The translations under genes and the position numbers were made by a program. This document shows positions 21,583 to 29,087 of a DNA stretch of 29,087 nucleotides, piece by piece. The DNA lies in the NCBI GenBank assembly GCA_007120685.1, contig SKNG01000463.1, positions 1-29,087 of the forward strand. The letters run 5' to 3'. This DNA comes from Paracoccaceae bacterium. GTDB taxonomy: Bacteria; Pseudomonadota; Alphaproteobacteria; Rhodobacterales; Rhodobacteraceae. The number at the start of each line of letters is the position of its first letter. Position 1 is the stretch's first letter. The notes beneath the pieces are model-generated. The model was not told the origin of the DNA, ran no database searches, and saw only the letters and a list, made by a program, of their open reading frames with translations.

Positions 21583-23025
21583 ATGAGCCATCTGACAAGC
21601 GCGCTGGCCCGCCATGTCTGCACCCTGACGCCAGAGGCGCTGCCCGGCGCGGTACGCGACCGCACCGCGCTTCTGGTGCTGGATCTGTGGGGCATCATGC
21701 TGCGCGCCCGGTTCGAGGCGGAGTCGACTGCCAGCTTCATCGCCACGCTGGGCGCCCTGGGGCTGGACCAGGGCGCCTCGCGCGTGGTGGGCCAGGCCCA
21801 GGGCTGCACACCCTATGGCGCAGCGCTCCTGAACGGGTCGCTGGCGCATTCGCTGGATTTCGACGACACGCATGCCGCCGGGTCGGTCCACCCCGGCGCG
21901 CCGGTGATCCCGGCGGCGATGGCCGCCGCACAGATGCCCGGCGCCGATCCCGCCGCGCTGCCGGCCGCCATCATTGCCGGCTATGATGTGGTCTGCCGGC
22001 TGAGCATGGCGCTGGTGCCGTCAACGCATTACGAACGCGGCTTTCACCCCACCGCCACCTGTGGCGTCTTCGGCGCGGCGGCGGCGGCAGGGCGTGTGCT
22101 GGGGTTTGAGCCGCCGCGGCTGGAGGCGGCGCTGGGCCTGTGCGGCAGCATGGCGGCGGGCTCGATGCAGTTTCTGGAAAACGGCGCCTGGAACAAGCGC
22201 TGGCAGGTCGGCGCGGCAGCGGCGAACGGCCTGGCCGCTGCCTGCGCCGCGCAGCAGGGCTTTGTCGGGGCAGCCACGCCGCTGGAAGGCCGGTTCGGCT
22301 TTCTGCATGGCTACAGCCCTGCGCCGGTTCCCGAACGCGTGACCGAGGCGCTGGGCCAACGCTTCGACATCATGGAGACGGCGGTGAAGCCCTATCCGGC
22401 CTGCCGCTACACCCATGCCGCAATCGACGGGCTTCTGGCGCTGCGCGCGCGCCACGCGCTGGATCCCGCCCGGATCGCCGCCGTCACCATCGGCCTGCCG
22501 GCGCCCGGCATCGCCCTGACCGGCGTGCCGGTTCAGGCCAAGCGGCGGCCGGTCAGCGTGGTGGACGGTCAGTTCTCGATGCATTTCACCGGCGCGGTGG
22601 CGCTGCTGACGGGCGGCTTTGTCTGGGACGATTATGGGCGCCATCTGGGATGCGCGCGCGTGCAGGCGCTGGCCGACCGGCTGGAGGTCATCAACGATCC
22701 GCGCGTCGAGGCGCTTTATCCCCGCCGCATGGCCGCCTCGGTGCGTATCGAGACCACGGCGGGCGCGGTGCTGGAAACGCTGGTGGAGATACCGGGCGGC
22801 GAGCCGGAGACCTTTCCCGATGAAGCCGGCCACAAGGCAAAATTCGCCAGCCTGGTCGGCCCGTTGATGCCGCCCGGCGCCGTGGACGCCCTGACCGAGG
22901 CTGTGCTGCAAGCCGGCAGGGGCGGGGATTTACGCCTGGCCTTCGATCTGTCGCTGCCGGAACCGGGCAGGGCAGGGTACGCAGCAAAGGCCGCGGGACG
23001 GGCGCCGGCACAGGCCGACAGCTAG
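21583..23025 (+). CDS. MmgE/PrpD family protein
   Basis: A 480-residue member of the MmgE/PrpD family, whose best-known enzymes are 2-methylcitrate dehydratase (propionate catabolism) and cis-aconitate decarboxylase. The family signature is present: AALLNGSLAHSLDFDDTH (residues about 84-101), HPGAPVIPAAMAAAQ, IIAGYDVVCRLSMAL, GFHPTATCGVFGAAAAAGRVLG, and the C-terminal lid domain with AVKPYPACRYTHAAIDGLLAL, YPRRMAASVRIETTAGA and FPDEAGHKAKFASL. No prpB, prpC or propionyl-CoA genes lie nearby, so the methylcitrate cycle role is unproven and many stand-alone members have unknown substrates. The start has a clear GGGAG upstream. A long antisense-free, normal-length copy. Confidence 0.88.
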   Translation: MSHLTSALARHVCTLTPEALPGAVRDRTALLVLDLWGIMLRARFEAESTASFIATLGALGLDQGASRVVGQAQGCTPYGAALLNGSLAHSLDFDDTHAAGSVHPGAPVIPAAMAAAQMPGADPAALPAAIIAGYDVVCRLSMALVPSTHYERGFHPTATCGVFGAAAAAGRVLGFEPPRLEAALGLCGSMAAGSMQFLENGAWNKRWQVGAAAANGLAAACAAQQGFVGAATPLEGRFGFLHGYSPAPVPERVTEALGQRFDIMETAVKPYPACRYTHAAIDGLLALRARHALDPARIAAVTIGLPAPGIALTGVPVQAKRRPVSVVDGQFSMHFTGAVALLTGGFVWDDYGRHLGCARVQALADRLEVINDPRVEALYPRRMAASVRIETTAGAVLETLVEIPGGEPETFPDEAGHKAKFASLVGPLMPPGAVDALTEAVLQAGRGGDLRLAFDLSLPEPGRAGYAAKAAGRAPAQADS

Positions 23026-23096
23026 GCGCGCGCCAAAGCACCTGCACGCCGCCGGCCCTGGCTGGTTGCCGCAGGCAGGGCCCGCCCCGGTGCGGT

Positions 23097-26000
23097 TCAG
23101 GCGAATTCCTGCAGATTACCGATCAGGACGCTGACGAGGCCGATGTCGGCGGCATCCTCGGTCAGGTTTTCGAAGCGACGCCCGGTTTCGACCGTGGTAT
23201 TGTTCCGGCCGATCTGTGACAGGTCGGCATCGGCATCCAGGAACACCCAGCGCGGTTCGGTCTGGCTGTTCAGCCCCACCGCCACGCGCAGGATGTCCAG
23301 CGCATCATCGGGCCGAACCCGGCCATCGCCGTTGAAATCGGCCGCCACGAAATGCAGCGGCGTGGGCGGCCCCCAGGAGGGCTGCAGCCCCACCGCCAGC
23401 CGCAGCGCATCCAGCGCCATGCCGATGTCGACATTGGCCTCGTCCCGCGTGATCGCGCTCATCGCCTCCAGCTGGCCGGAAATGCCCACGGGCAGTTCCA
23501 GCGAAAACGTCCCGTCGCTGCTGCTGGTCGTGGTGAATTCGCTGCCGTCATCGGCCAGGAAGATCAGTTCCACATCATCGCTCACCGTCAGGGAGGTGTC
23601 GGCGATGCTGCCGGTGATAAACCGGACCGGGCTTTCCTCGGGCAGGCCGGCGCCGATGACGGTGACGGTGATGGTCTCGCTGGCGCTGCCGTCGAAGCTG
23701 GTGACCGACAACGTCGCCGTCGCCTCCTCGCCCGCGTCGAGCGCCTGCACCGCGGGGCTGTCATTGTCCAGTACGAAGGCCCAGTCGCCGATAAGCGGGT
23801 CGAACAGGAAGCTGCCGAAGGGCGTTTCCAGGTCCTCGGCGTCGACTGTCTGGAACCGGTCCTCGCCCTCGTCGCGGTCGATCACCGTCAGTGAGCCGCG
23901 GAATTGCTCGGCGGTGGGATCGTCCTCGATAACCGTGCCGGTGGTATCGCCGAGGATCTGCGCCGGCATGTTCTCGATCGTCACCAGCCTTTCGCTGACC
24001 GGGCTGGTCAGGCCGCCCAGCGTGGCCTGGGCCGACAGGATGTGCTCGCCCGCCGGGGGCAGGGAATCGAAGGCGAAGGAGGTCTCCCACCCGCCGACGA
24101 CGAGGCCTTCGTCGAGGGCCGTCACCGTCTGGCTGACATCGCCGAAGATCACGGTGACCTGGGCGCCGGGTTCGGCAAAGCCGCGCACATCAAGCCCGTC
24201 GGTCACGGTTTCGGGCGCGACCACGTCATCGACCCCCACCGGGGCGATTTCCGGCGCCGCGAGGGTGGCGGCGCTGACGGTGACGCTGCGTTCGGCGCTG
24301 GGGCCGGTCAGGCCATCGAGCGTGGCCTGGGCGGTGATGGTGTAATCGCCGGCCTCGGGGATGTCATCGGGGCCGAAGCTGGCCTGCCAGGCACCCCCGG
24401 CATCCGCCGTGACGGTCTGCGTGGCCTCGGCGAAGGTGACCGCCACGGTGGCGCCGGGGGCGGCACTGCCGGTGACGGTGACGCCCTCGGCGGCCGCATC
24501 CGGGTCGATGACATCGTCGCCGGCCACGGTGTCGATGACCGGCGCTTCGGGGGCCTCGGGGGCGGCGCTGACGGTGACGCTGCGTTCGGCGCTGGGGCCG
24601 GTCAGGCCGTCGAGCGTGGCCTGGGCGGTGATGGTGTAATCGCCGGCCTCGGGGATGTCATCGGGGCCGAAGCTGGCCTGCCAGGCACCCCCGGCATCTG
24701 CCGTGACGGTCTGCGTGACCTCGGCGAAGCCGACCGCCACGGTGGCGCCGGGGGCGGCACTGCCGGTGACGGTGACGCCCTCGGCGGCCGCATCCGGGTC
24801 GATCACATCGTCGCCGGCCACGGTGTCGATGACCGGCGCGTCAGGCGCGGCGATGACCGAGACCGAACGTTCGGCCACCGGGCCGTCCACCCCCTGCCGG
24901 CTGGCCTGGGCGGTGATGGTGTAATCGCCCAGGTCGGGGAAATCCTCGGGCGGGAAGGTGACCTGCCAGGTGCCATCGGCCCCGGCGGTGGCGCTCTGCG
25001 TGGCGCCGTCCAGCGTTACCGTTACCGTGACCTCGGGCTCGGCCGTGCCGGTGACGGTCAGCCCCTCATCGGCATCGGCGGCGTCGATCAAATCGTTGCC
25101 GGCCACCGTGTCGATGACCGGCGCCTCGGGCGGCAGGCTGACGGTTACCGCGCGTTCGGCCAGCTGGCTGTTCAGCCCCTGCCGGTTGGCCTGGGCGGTG
25201 ATGGTGTATTCGCCCGTCCCGGGGATATCATCGGCACCGAAGCTGACCTGCCAGGCGCCATCGGCCCCGGCGGTGGTGCTTTGCGTGGCGCCCTCGAATG
25301 TCACGGTGACCGTGACCTCGGGCTCGGCCGTGCCGGTGACGGTCAGCCCCTCGGCGGCCTCGTCCGGGCCGATCACATCGTCGCCGGCCACCGTATCGAT
25401 CACCGGCGCCGCGGGCGGGGCGACGAAATCGCCCGGGTCCAGCGGATCGACCGCGAAGGGCGTGGCGATATCGACCACGCCGCCGGCCAGATCATCGGCC
25501 ACGGCGCTGCTGTCGCCGCCCCTGTCCGCAGTGCCCCAGGTGACGACCGATCCATCCTCCTTCACCGCCGCGAAGGTCCAGAAGCCCGGATAGACCGCCA
25601 CCACGCCGCCGGCCAGTTCATCGGCCACGGCGCTGCTGTCGCCGCCGCGTGCCAGCGTGCCCCAGGTGACGACCGAGCCATCCTCCCTGAGCGCGGCGAA
25701 GGCGGTCTGATTGGCATAGAGCGCCACGACATCGCCTTCCTGCAACGCCGCCGTCGCGCCGCCGGTGTTGGCGGCCTGCGAGCCGCCCCAGACGACGACC
25801 GTGCCATCCTCCATCAGCGCCGCGAAGGCCTGCGGGGTGGAGACCATGGTCACCACACCCTCGGACAGCGCCTCGGAGACTGCCGCCGAGTTGCCGCCGC
25901 CCGAGGCCCAGCCCCAGGTGACGACCGAGCCGTCCTCCTTTACCGCCGCGAAGGCCGTGTTCGTGTTGTAGATGTCCACCACGCCGCCGGCCAGATCGTC

Positions 26001-26837
26001 GGCCACGGCCGAGGTATCGGCGCCATAGGTGGCGCTCTGGCCCCAGGCGACGACCGAGCCGTCCTCCTTCAACGCCGCAAAGGCGCGACCGGTGGAATAA
26101 AGCGCACTGACCCCGCCGGACAACTCATCCGACAGCGCCGAGGAGTCGCCGCCATAATCCGCTATCCCCCAGGTGACGACCGAGCCATCCGCCTTCAGCG
26201 CCGCGAAGGCGCGCTCGGTCGAGGCGATGGTGACCACGCCCCCGGCCAGATCATCGGCCACGGCGCTGGAATTGCCGCCCCAGGCGCCCCAGGTGACGAC
26301 CGAGCCGTCGGCCTTGATCGCGGCAAAGGCGTTCTGGGTGGAATGGATGGTGACCACGCCGCCGGACAGCGCCTCGGCCACGCCGGCGGAATTGCCGCCC
26401 TGGCCCTGGTTGCCCCAGGTGACGACCGAGCCGTCTTCCTTCAGCGCGGCAAAGGCGGTCTGGGTGGAGAAGATCTCGGTGACGCCGCTTTCCAGTGCCG
26501 CGGCCACGGCGCTGGAATCGCCACCGAGTGACTGGTTGCCCCAGGTGACGACCGAGCCATCCGCTTTCAGCGCGGCGAAGGCGCTGTTGGTGGAATAGAG
26601 CGCCTGAACGCCATCCTGCAACTGGTCCGATACATCGGCGATCAGCGTGGTGCCGGTGAACTGGGACACGGAATAGACACCCGGGTCGCCGCCGCTGCCT
26701 TGCGTGCCCCAGGTGACGACCGAGCCATCCGCCTTCAGCGCGGCCACGGCAAAGGTGTTGGGATGGGCGCTGCCCGTGCCAGATCCCCAGATCCGTCCGT
26801 TGCCGATACCGCTGAATTGATCCTGATCACCGGGCAT
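23097..26837 (-). CDS. Giant RCC1-repeat / Ig-like / VCBS / dockerin-like protein
   Basis: A 1246-residue repeat protein. Residues about 30-452 hold ten RCC1-like repeats of about 42 residues with the core AFAALKEDGSVVTWG and a linker of the type GGDSSAVADDLAGGVV. Residues about 470-955 are five bacterial Ig-like domains, each starting with APVIDTVAGDD and containing YTITAQA. Residues about 956-1060 resemble a VCBS/cadherin-like domain (DFAFVLDND-type WAFVLDNDSPAVQALDAGE). Near the C-terminus, ADFNGDGRVRPDDALDILRVAVGL (about 1165-1188) is a dockerin-type calcium loop, with a decayed first half (VDIGMALDALRLAVGL). No N-terminal signal peptide and no RTX nonapeptides are seen, so export, if any, would need a C-terminal signal. 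Start: AGGAG is one base from the ATG at 26843 but seven from 26837, which is preferred. Likely a surface or extracellular adhesin; inferred. Confidence 0.85.
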   Translation of the reverse strand: MPGDQDQFSGIGNGRIWGSGTGSAHPNTFAVAALKADGSVVTWGTQGSGGDPGVYSVSQFTGTTLIADVSDQLQDGVQALYSTNSAFAALKADGSVVTWGNQSLGGDSSAVAAALESGVTEIFSTQTAFAALKEDGSVVTWGNQGQGGNSAGVAEALSGGVVTIHSTQNAFAAIKADGSVVTWGAWGGNSSAVADDLAGGVVTIASTERAFAALKADGSVVTWGIADYGGDSSALSDELSGGVSALYSTGRAFAALKEDGSVVAWGQSATYGADTSAVADDLAGGVVDIYNTNTAFAAVKEDGSVVTWGWASGGGNSAAVSEALSEGVVTMVSTPQAFAALMEDGTVVVWGGSQAANTGGATAALQEGDVVALYANQTAFAALREDGSVVTWGTLARGGDSSAVADELAGGVVAVYPGFWTFAAVKEDGSVVTWGTADRGGDSSAVADDLAGGVVDIATPFAVDPLDPGDFVAPPAAPVIDTVAGDDVIGPDEAAEGLTVTGTAEPEVTVTVTFEGATQSTTAGADGAWQVSFGADDIPGTGEYTITAQANRQGLNSQLAERAVTVSLPPEAPVIDTVAGNDLIDAADADEGLTVTGTAEPEVTVTVTLDGATQSATAGADGTWQVTFPPEDFPDLGDYTITAQASRQGVDGPVAERSVSVIAAPDAPVIDTVAGDDVIDPDAAAEGVTVTGSAAPGATVAVGFAEVTQTVTADAGGAWQASFGPDDIPEAGDYTITAQATLDGLTGPSAERSVTVSAAPEAPEAPVIDTVAGDDVIDPDAAAEGVTVTGSAAPGATVAVTFAEATQTVTADAGGAWQASFGPDDIPEAGDYTITAQATLDGLTGPSAERSVTVSAATLAAPEIAPVGVDDVVAPETVTDGLDVRGFAEPGAQVTVIFGDVSQTVTALDEGLVVGGWETSFAFDSLPPAGEHILSAQATLGGLTSPVSERLVTIENMPAQILGDTTGTVIEDDPTAEQFRGSLTVIDRDEGEDRFQTVDAEDLETPFGSFLFDPLIGDWAFVLDNDSPAVQALDAGEEATATLSVTSFDGSASETITVTVIGAGLPEESPVRFITGSIADTSLTVSDDVELIFLADDGSEFTTTSSSDGTFSLELPVGISGQLEAMSAITRDEANVDIGMALDALRLAVGLQPSWGPPTPLHFVAADFNGDGRVRPDDALDILRVAVGLNSQTEPRWVFLDADADLSQIGRNNTTVETGRRFENLTEDAADIGLVSVLIGNLQEFA
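24267..24839 (-). repeat. 294-bp direct duplication encoding two Ig-like domains
   Basis: The block starting at 24267 is repeated starting at 24561, an offset of 294 bp (98 codons). Over about 278 aligned bases I count six differences. The copies encode the third and fourth Ig-like domains, far more alike than any other pair in the protein, so this is a recent in-frame tandem duplication or a gene-conversion product. Confidence 0.92.
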
Positions 26838-27333
26838 GGCCATTCTCCTGTAACACAAATTATTCCAATGACGCGGCGTAAACCTATCTTATGCAACTTG
26901 ATTCGGAAATGGGGTTGCCCCTGCCAGCTGCTCGCTTTTTTTCGCGAATGGGCGCGGAATTGCTCGCCCACCCCTCCGCCCGCACCCTAAGCCCCCGGTC
27001 CCGTCCACACCGGCCACTGAGCACCGCCCACTGAGCACCGCCCACGAAGCGCGCCGGAAAACACCTCGGGCTACGGGCCAGCAGACGGCCGGACCCTTGG
27101 GCTGCATGCCTGTGTTCGGGTAAACAACGGCCCGTGCCGGCAAGTGATCAGGCGCAAGGGTGACAGCACCGAAATGATCTGAGGTGAAGAGGGCACTTCC
27201 CTTCGCCGTTGGGTGCTGACGGGCCGGAGCAATGACAATTCTCAGACCGTTTCTATTCTTGATCAGCCGGCGTCGATTTGCGTGATACGGGGCAAGCCGC
27301 TAAGAACGCGGCCAAAGAAAAGGGGATGAGAGC
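26838..27333. other. Divergent gap between the giant repeat protein and the channel gene
   Basis: No gene is seen in these 496 bp. Next to the repeat-protein gene (26855-26905) the DNA is AT-rich and probably holds its promoter, but no convincing -35/-10 pair stands out. A 14-bp tandem repeat, CACTGAGCACCGCC, occurs twice at 27015-27042, followed by a further CAC. A small GGGG-TTG-CCCC hairpin lies at 26911-26921. Confidence 0.5.
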
Positions 27334-29087
27334 GTGACCTTTCTGAGAATTCTGCTGCTATGGCTTGGCCTTGCCTTGCCCGCATCGGCGCAGTCGCTGT
27401 TTTCGGCACAGGCGGCCGATACCCCGGCCTCGGGCGTTGCCGCGGCACAGCTTATCGAGATCCTGCGCGACGATGCAGCACGCGAGGAACTGATCCGCCA
27501 GTTGCAGGCAACCGCCGAGACCCCGGCCACCGCCGCGCCCGAGGCCGAACCGGCAGCACAGATGTCACTGGCCCGACAGATCGCCGAATATACCCGCGCA
27601 GCGGCCGAGGGGGTGACCGGCCAGATATCCGACGTCATCGCCTCGGTCACCACGGTGGCCCTGGCCCTGACCGATACGGGCGCGATCGACTGGGCGGAAC
27701 TGTCGGCGACGGTCAGCGCGCTGGTGCTGGTGGGGGCGGTCACGCTGGGGCTGTTCCTGGCGCTGCGGCTGATCGGCAAGCGCATCTTTTCTGCCATGGC
27801 CGCCAGACAGGCCGATGGGCGGTGGTTTCTCTCGCTGGTGCTGATCGCCGGGTCCAGCCTGGTCGATGCGCTGATCATCGTGCTGGCCTGGGCGGGCGGC
27901 TATGCCTTTGCGCTCTATATCGGCGAGGCGGGTGGGATGGATTTCCGCCAGAGCCTGTTCCTGAATGCCTTTCTGCTGGTGGAACTGGTCAAGGTGGCGC
28001 TGCGCGGCGTGCTGGCACCAGGCTTCGGCAGGCTGCGCTTCGCCCCGATGAGCGACGAGACGGCGGCCTACTGGTATTTCTGGTCGTCGCGGCTGGTCAG
28101 CCTGCTGGGCTATGGCATTCTGCTGGTGGTGCCGATCGTCAATGCCGCCATCTCATTCGCCGTGGGGCGCAGCGTGGCGGTGCTGATCGTGGTCACCGCG
28201 CTGCTGATCGCCATCCTGATCGTGCTGCAGAACCGCGCGCCCGTGGCCGAGGCGTTGCGCGCGCGCCACCGCCGCGAGCCCGAGGATGTCATCGGGCGCA
28301 TCGAGGCCTTCTTTGCCGGTTTCTGGCACTGGCTGGCCATTGCCTATCTGGTGACGCTGTTCGTGGTCTGGACGGCCCGGCCGGCCGATGCGATGCAGTT
28401 CATGCTGCTGGCGACGCTCAATTCGGTGGTCGCGGTGGTGCTCGGCGTGGTGATCATGGCGCTGATCAGCCGTGCCATCACCGGCGGGATGCGCCTGCCG
28501 GCGGATATGCGCCAGACCCTGCCGCTCTTGGAGGATCGGCTCAACGCCTTTGTGCCCACGATCCTGCGGGTGCTGCGGGTGCTGGTGGCGCTGGCGGTGC
28601 TGATCGCCATCGGCCAGGTCTGGCAGGTGATGGATTTCCTGGGCTGGCTGAGCACCGAGGTGGGCCGCGACATGTCCTCGCGCGTGATTTCGGCGGCGCT
28701 GGTGGTGCTGATCGCGCTGGCTGTCTGGCTGGCGCTGTCCTCCTTCATCGAATACCGGCTCAACCCCGATATCGGCCGCGTGCCGACGGCGCGGGAACGC
28801 ACGCTGCTGGCGCTGTTTCGCAATGCCTTCACCATCGCGCTGGTGATCATGGCCGCCATGCTGGCGCTGTCGCAGCTTGGCGTCAACATAGCGCCGCTCT
28901 TGGCCGGTGCCGGCGTGCTGGGTCTGGCCATCGGCTTCGGCGCCCAGCGGCTGGTGCAGGACATCATCACCGGCGCCTTCATCCAGGTGGAAAACGCGAT
29001 GAACGAGGGCGATGTGGTCACCGCCGGCGGCACCACCGGGGTGGTGGAGAAGCTGACCATCCGCTCGGTCGGCCTGCGCGACCTCAA
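27334..29087 (+). CDS. MscS-family mechanosensitive channel, YbiO type (partial)
   Basis: The first 584 codons of a large MscS-family channel; the C-terminus is beyond the window. It starts with a signal peptide (VTFLRILLLWLGLALPASAQ), then a periplasmic helical segment (LIEILRDDAAREELIRQLQAT), many membrane helices, and the MscS core near residues 500-584: the pore helix AGAGVLGLAIGFGAQRLVQDIITGAF and the start of the beta domain, VENAMNEGDVVTAGGTTGVVEKLTIRSVGLRDL. The layout is most like YbiO of E. coli, which opens on hypo-osmotic shock to release solutes. The GTG at 27334 is chosen with AGGGG nine bases upstream; an ATG at 27326 gives only a three-codon frame whose stop overlaps the GTG. 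No translation-independent promoter is obvious. Confidence 0.88.
   Translation, partial: MTFLRILLLWLGLALPASAQSLFSAQAADTPASGVAAAQLIEILRDDAAREELIRQLQATAETPATAAPEAEPAAQMSLARQIAEYTRAAAEGVTGQISDVIASVTTVALALTDTGAIDWAELSATVSALVLVGAVTLGLFLALRLIGKRIFSAMAARQADGRWFLSLVLIAGSSLVDALIIVLAWAGGYAFALYIGEAGGMDFRQSLFLNAFLLVELVKVALRGVLAPGFGRLRFAPMSDETAAYWYFWSSRLVSLLGYGILLVVPIVNAAISFAVGRSVAVLIVVTALLIAILIVLQNRAPVAEALRARHRREPEDVIGRIEAFFAGFWHWLAIAYLVTLFVVWTARPADAMQFMLLATLNSVVAVVLGVVIMALISRAITGGMRLPADMRQTLPLLEDRLNAFVPTILRVLRVLVALAVLIAIGQVWQVMDFLGWLSTEVGRDMSSRVISAALVVLIALAVWLALSSFIEYRLNPDIGRVPTARERTLLALFRNAFTIALVIMAAMLALSQLGVNIAPLLAGAGVLGLAIGFGAQRLVQDIITGAFIQVENAMNEGDVVTAGGTTGVVEKLTIRSVGLRDL

Noticed and set aside
23904..26531. 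Long open frame (875 codons) on the plus strand opposite the giant repeat protein
   Set aside because: It mirrors the RCC1 and Ig repeats of the real minus-strand gene, shows no domain of its own, and arises from the repeated GC-rich codons. The minus-strand frame has clear domain content and a ribosome-binding site.

Overview
The window is a chromosomal segment of a GC-rich (roughly two-thirds G+C) alphaproteobacterium, most likely a Rhodobacterales/Rhodobacteraceae member. The evidence is a CckA-type hybrid kinase behind a CtrA-type box, a SqrR-like sulfide/persulfide sensor with its three cysteines at the spacing known in Rhodobacter, an IalB-family periplasmic protein, and intergenic hairpin elements of a kind I recall from this family. 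No genus is claimed. I see no tRNA, rRNA, CRISPR array, insertion sequence or prophage.

Layout. 1-788 (-): 5' part of a class I/II aminotransferase. 1062-2243 (+): RsmB-type RNA cytosine methyltransferase. 2473-5964 (+): CckA-like hybrid histidine kinase with a very long disordered insert before its receiver domain. 6553-6996 (+): small putative lipoprotein. 7344-7916 (+): acetolactate synthase small subunit (ilvH). 11355-7983 (-): a translationally coupled three-gene operon (acyl-CoA/aryl-CoA ligase, FrnE/DsbA-like oxidoreductase, Bcr/CflA-type MFS exporter), with a divergent XRE-cupin regulator at 11526-12164. 12415-13149 (-): FkbM methyltransferase. 13241-13837 (-): IalB-family secreted protein. 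14239-16596 (+): HerA-like ATPase (YjgR family) followed by a small kinase-like protein. 16641-17039 (-): SqrR-like ArsR regulator with a promoter and operator upstream. 18577-17379 (-): rpsF-rpsR-rplI ribosomal operon with a structured leader and a strong terminator. 18852-20078 (+): cyclopropane-fatty-acyl-phospholipid synthase. 20165-21358 (-): Cys/Met-metabolism PLP enzyme. 21583-23025 (+): MmgE/PrpD family protein. 23097-26837 (-): 1246-residue repeat protein (RCC1-like repeats, Ig-like repeats, VCBS-like domain, dockerin-like end). 27334-29087 (+): start of a YbiO-type MscS channel, cut by the window edge.

Most of the window is ordinary core chromosome. The parts most worth attention are: (i) a family of paired perfect palindromes found only in gaps between convergent or divergent genes, with conserved geometry but different stem sequences; (ii) a perfect TTAA-N7-TTAA box before the CckA-like gene, suggesting feedback in the CckA-ChpT-CtrA circuit; (iii) the roughly 315-residue low-complexity insert in that kinase; (iv) a dyad matching the SqrR type placed between the -35 and -10 of sqrR's own promoter; and (v) the giant repeat protein, with a very recent internal 294-bp duplication. 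All functional calls rest on motifs and domain architecture read by eye; no database search was possible.
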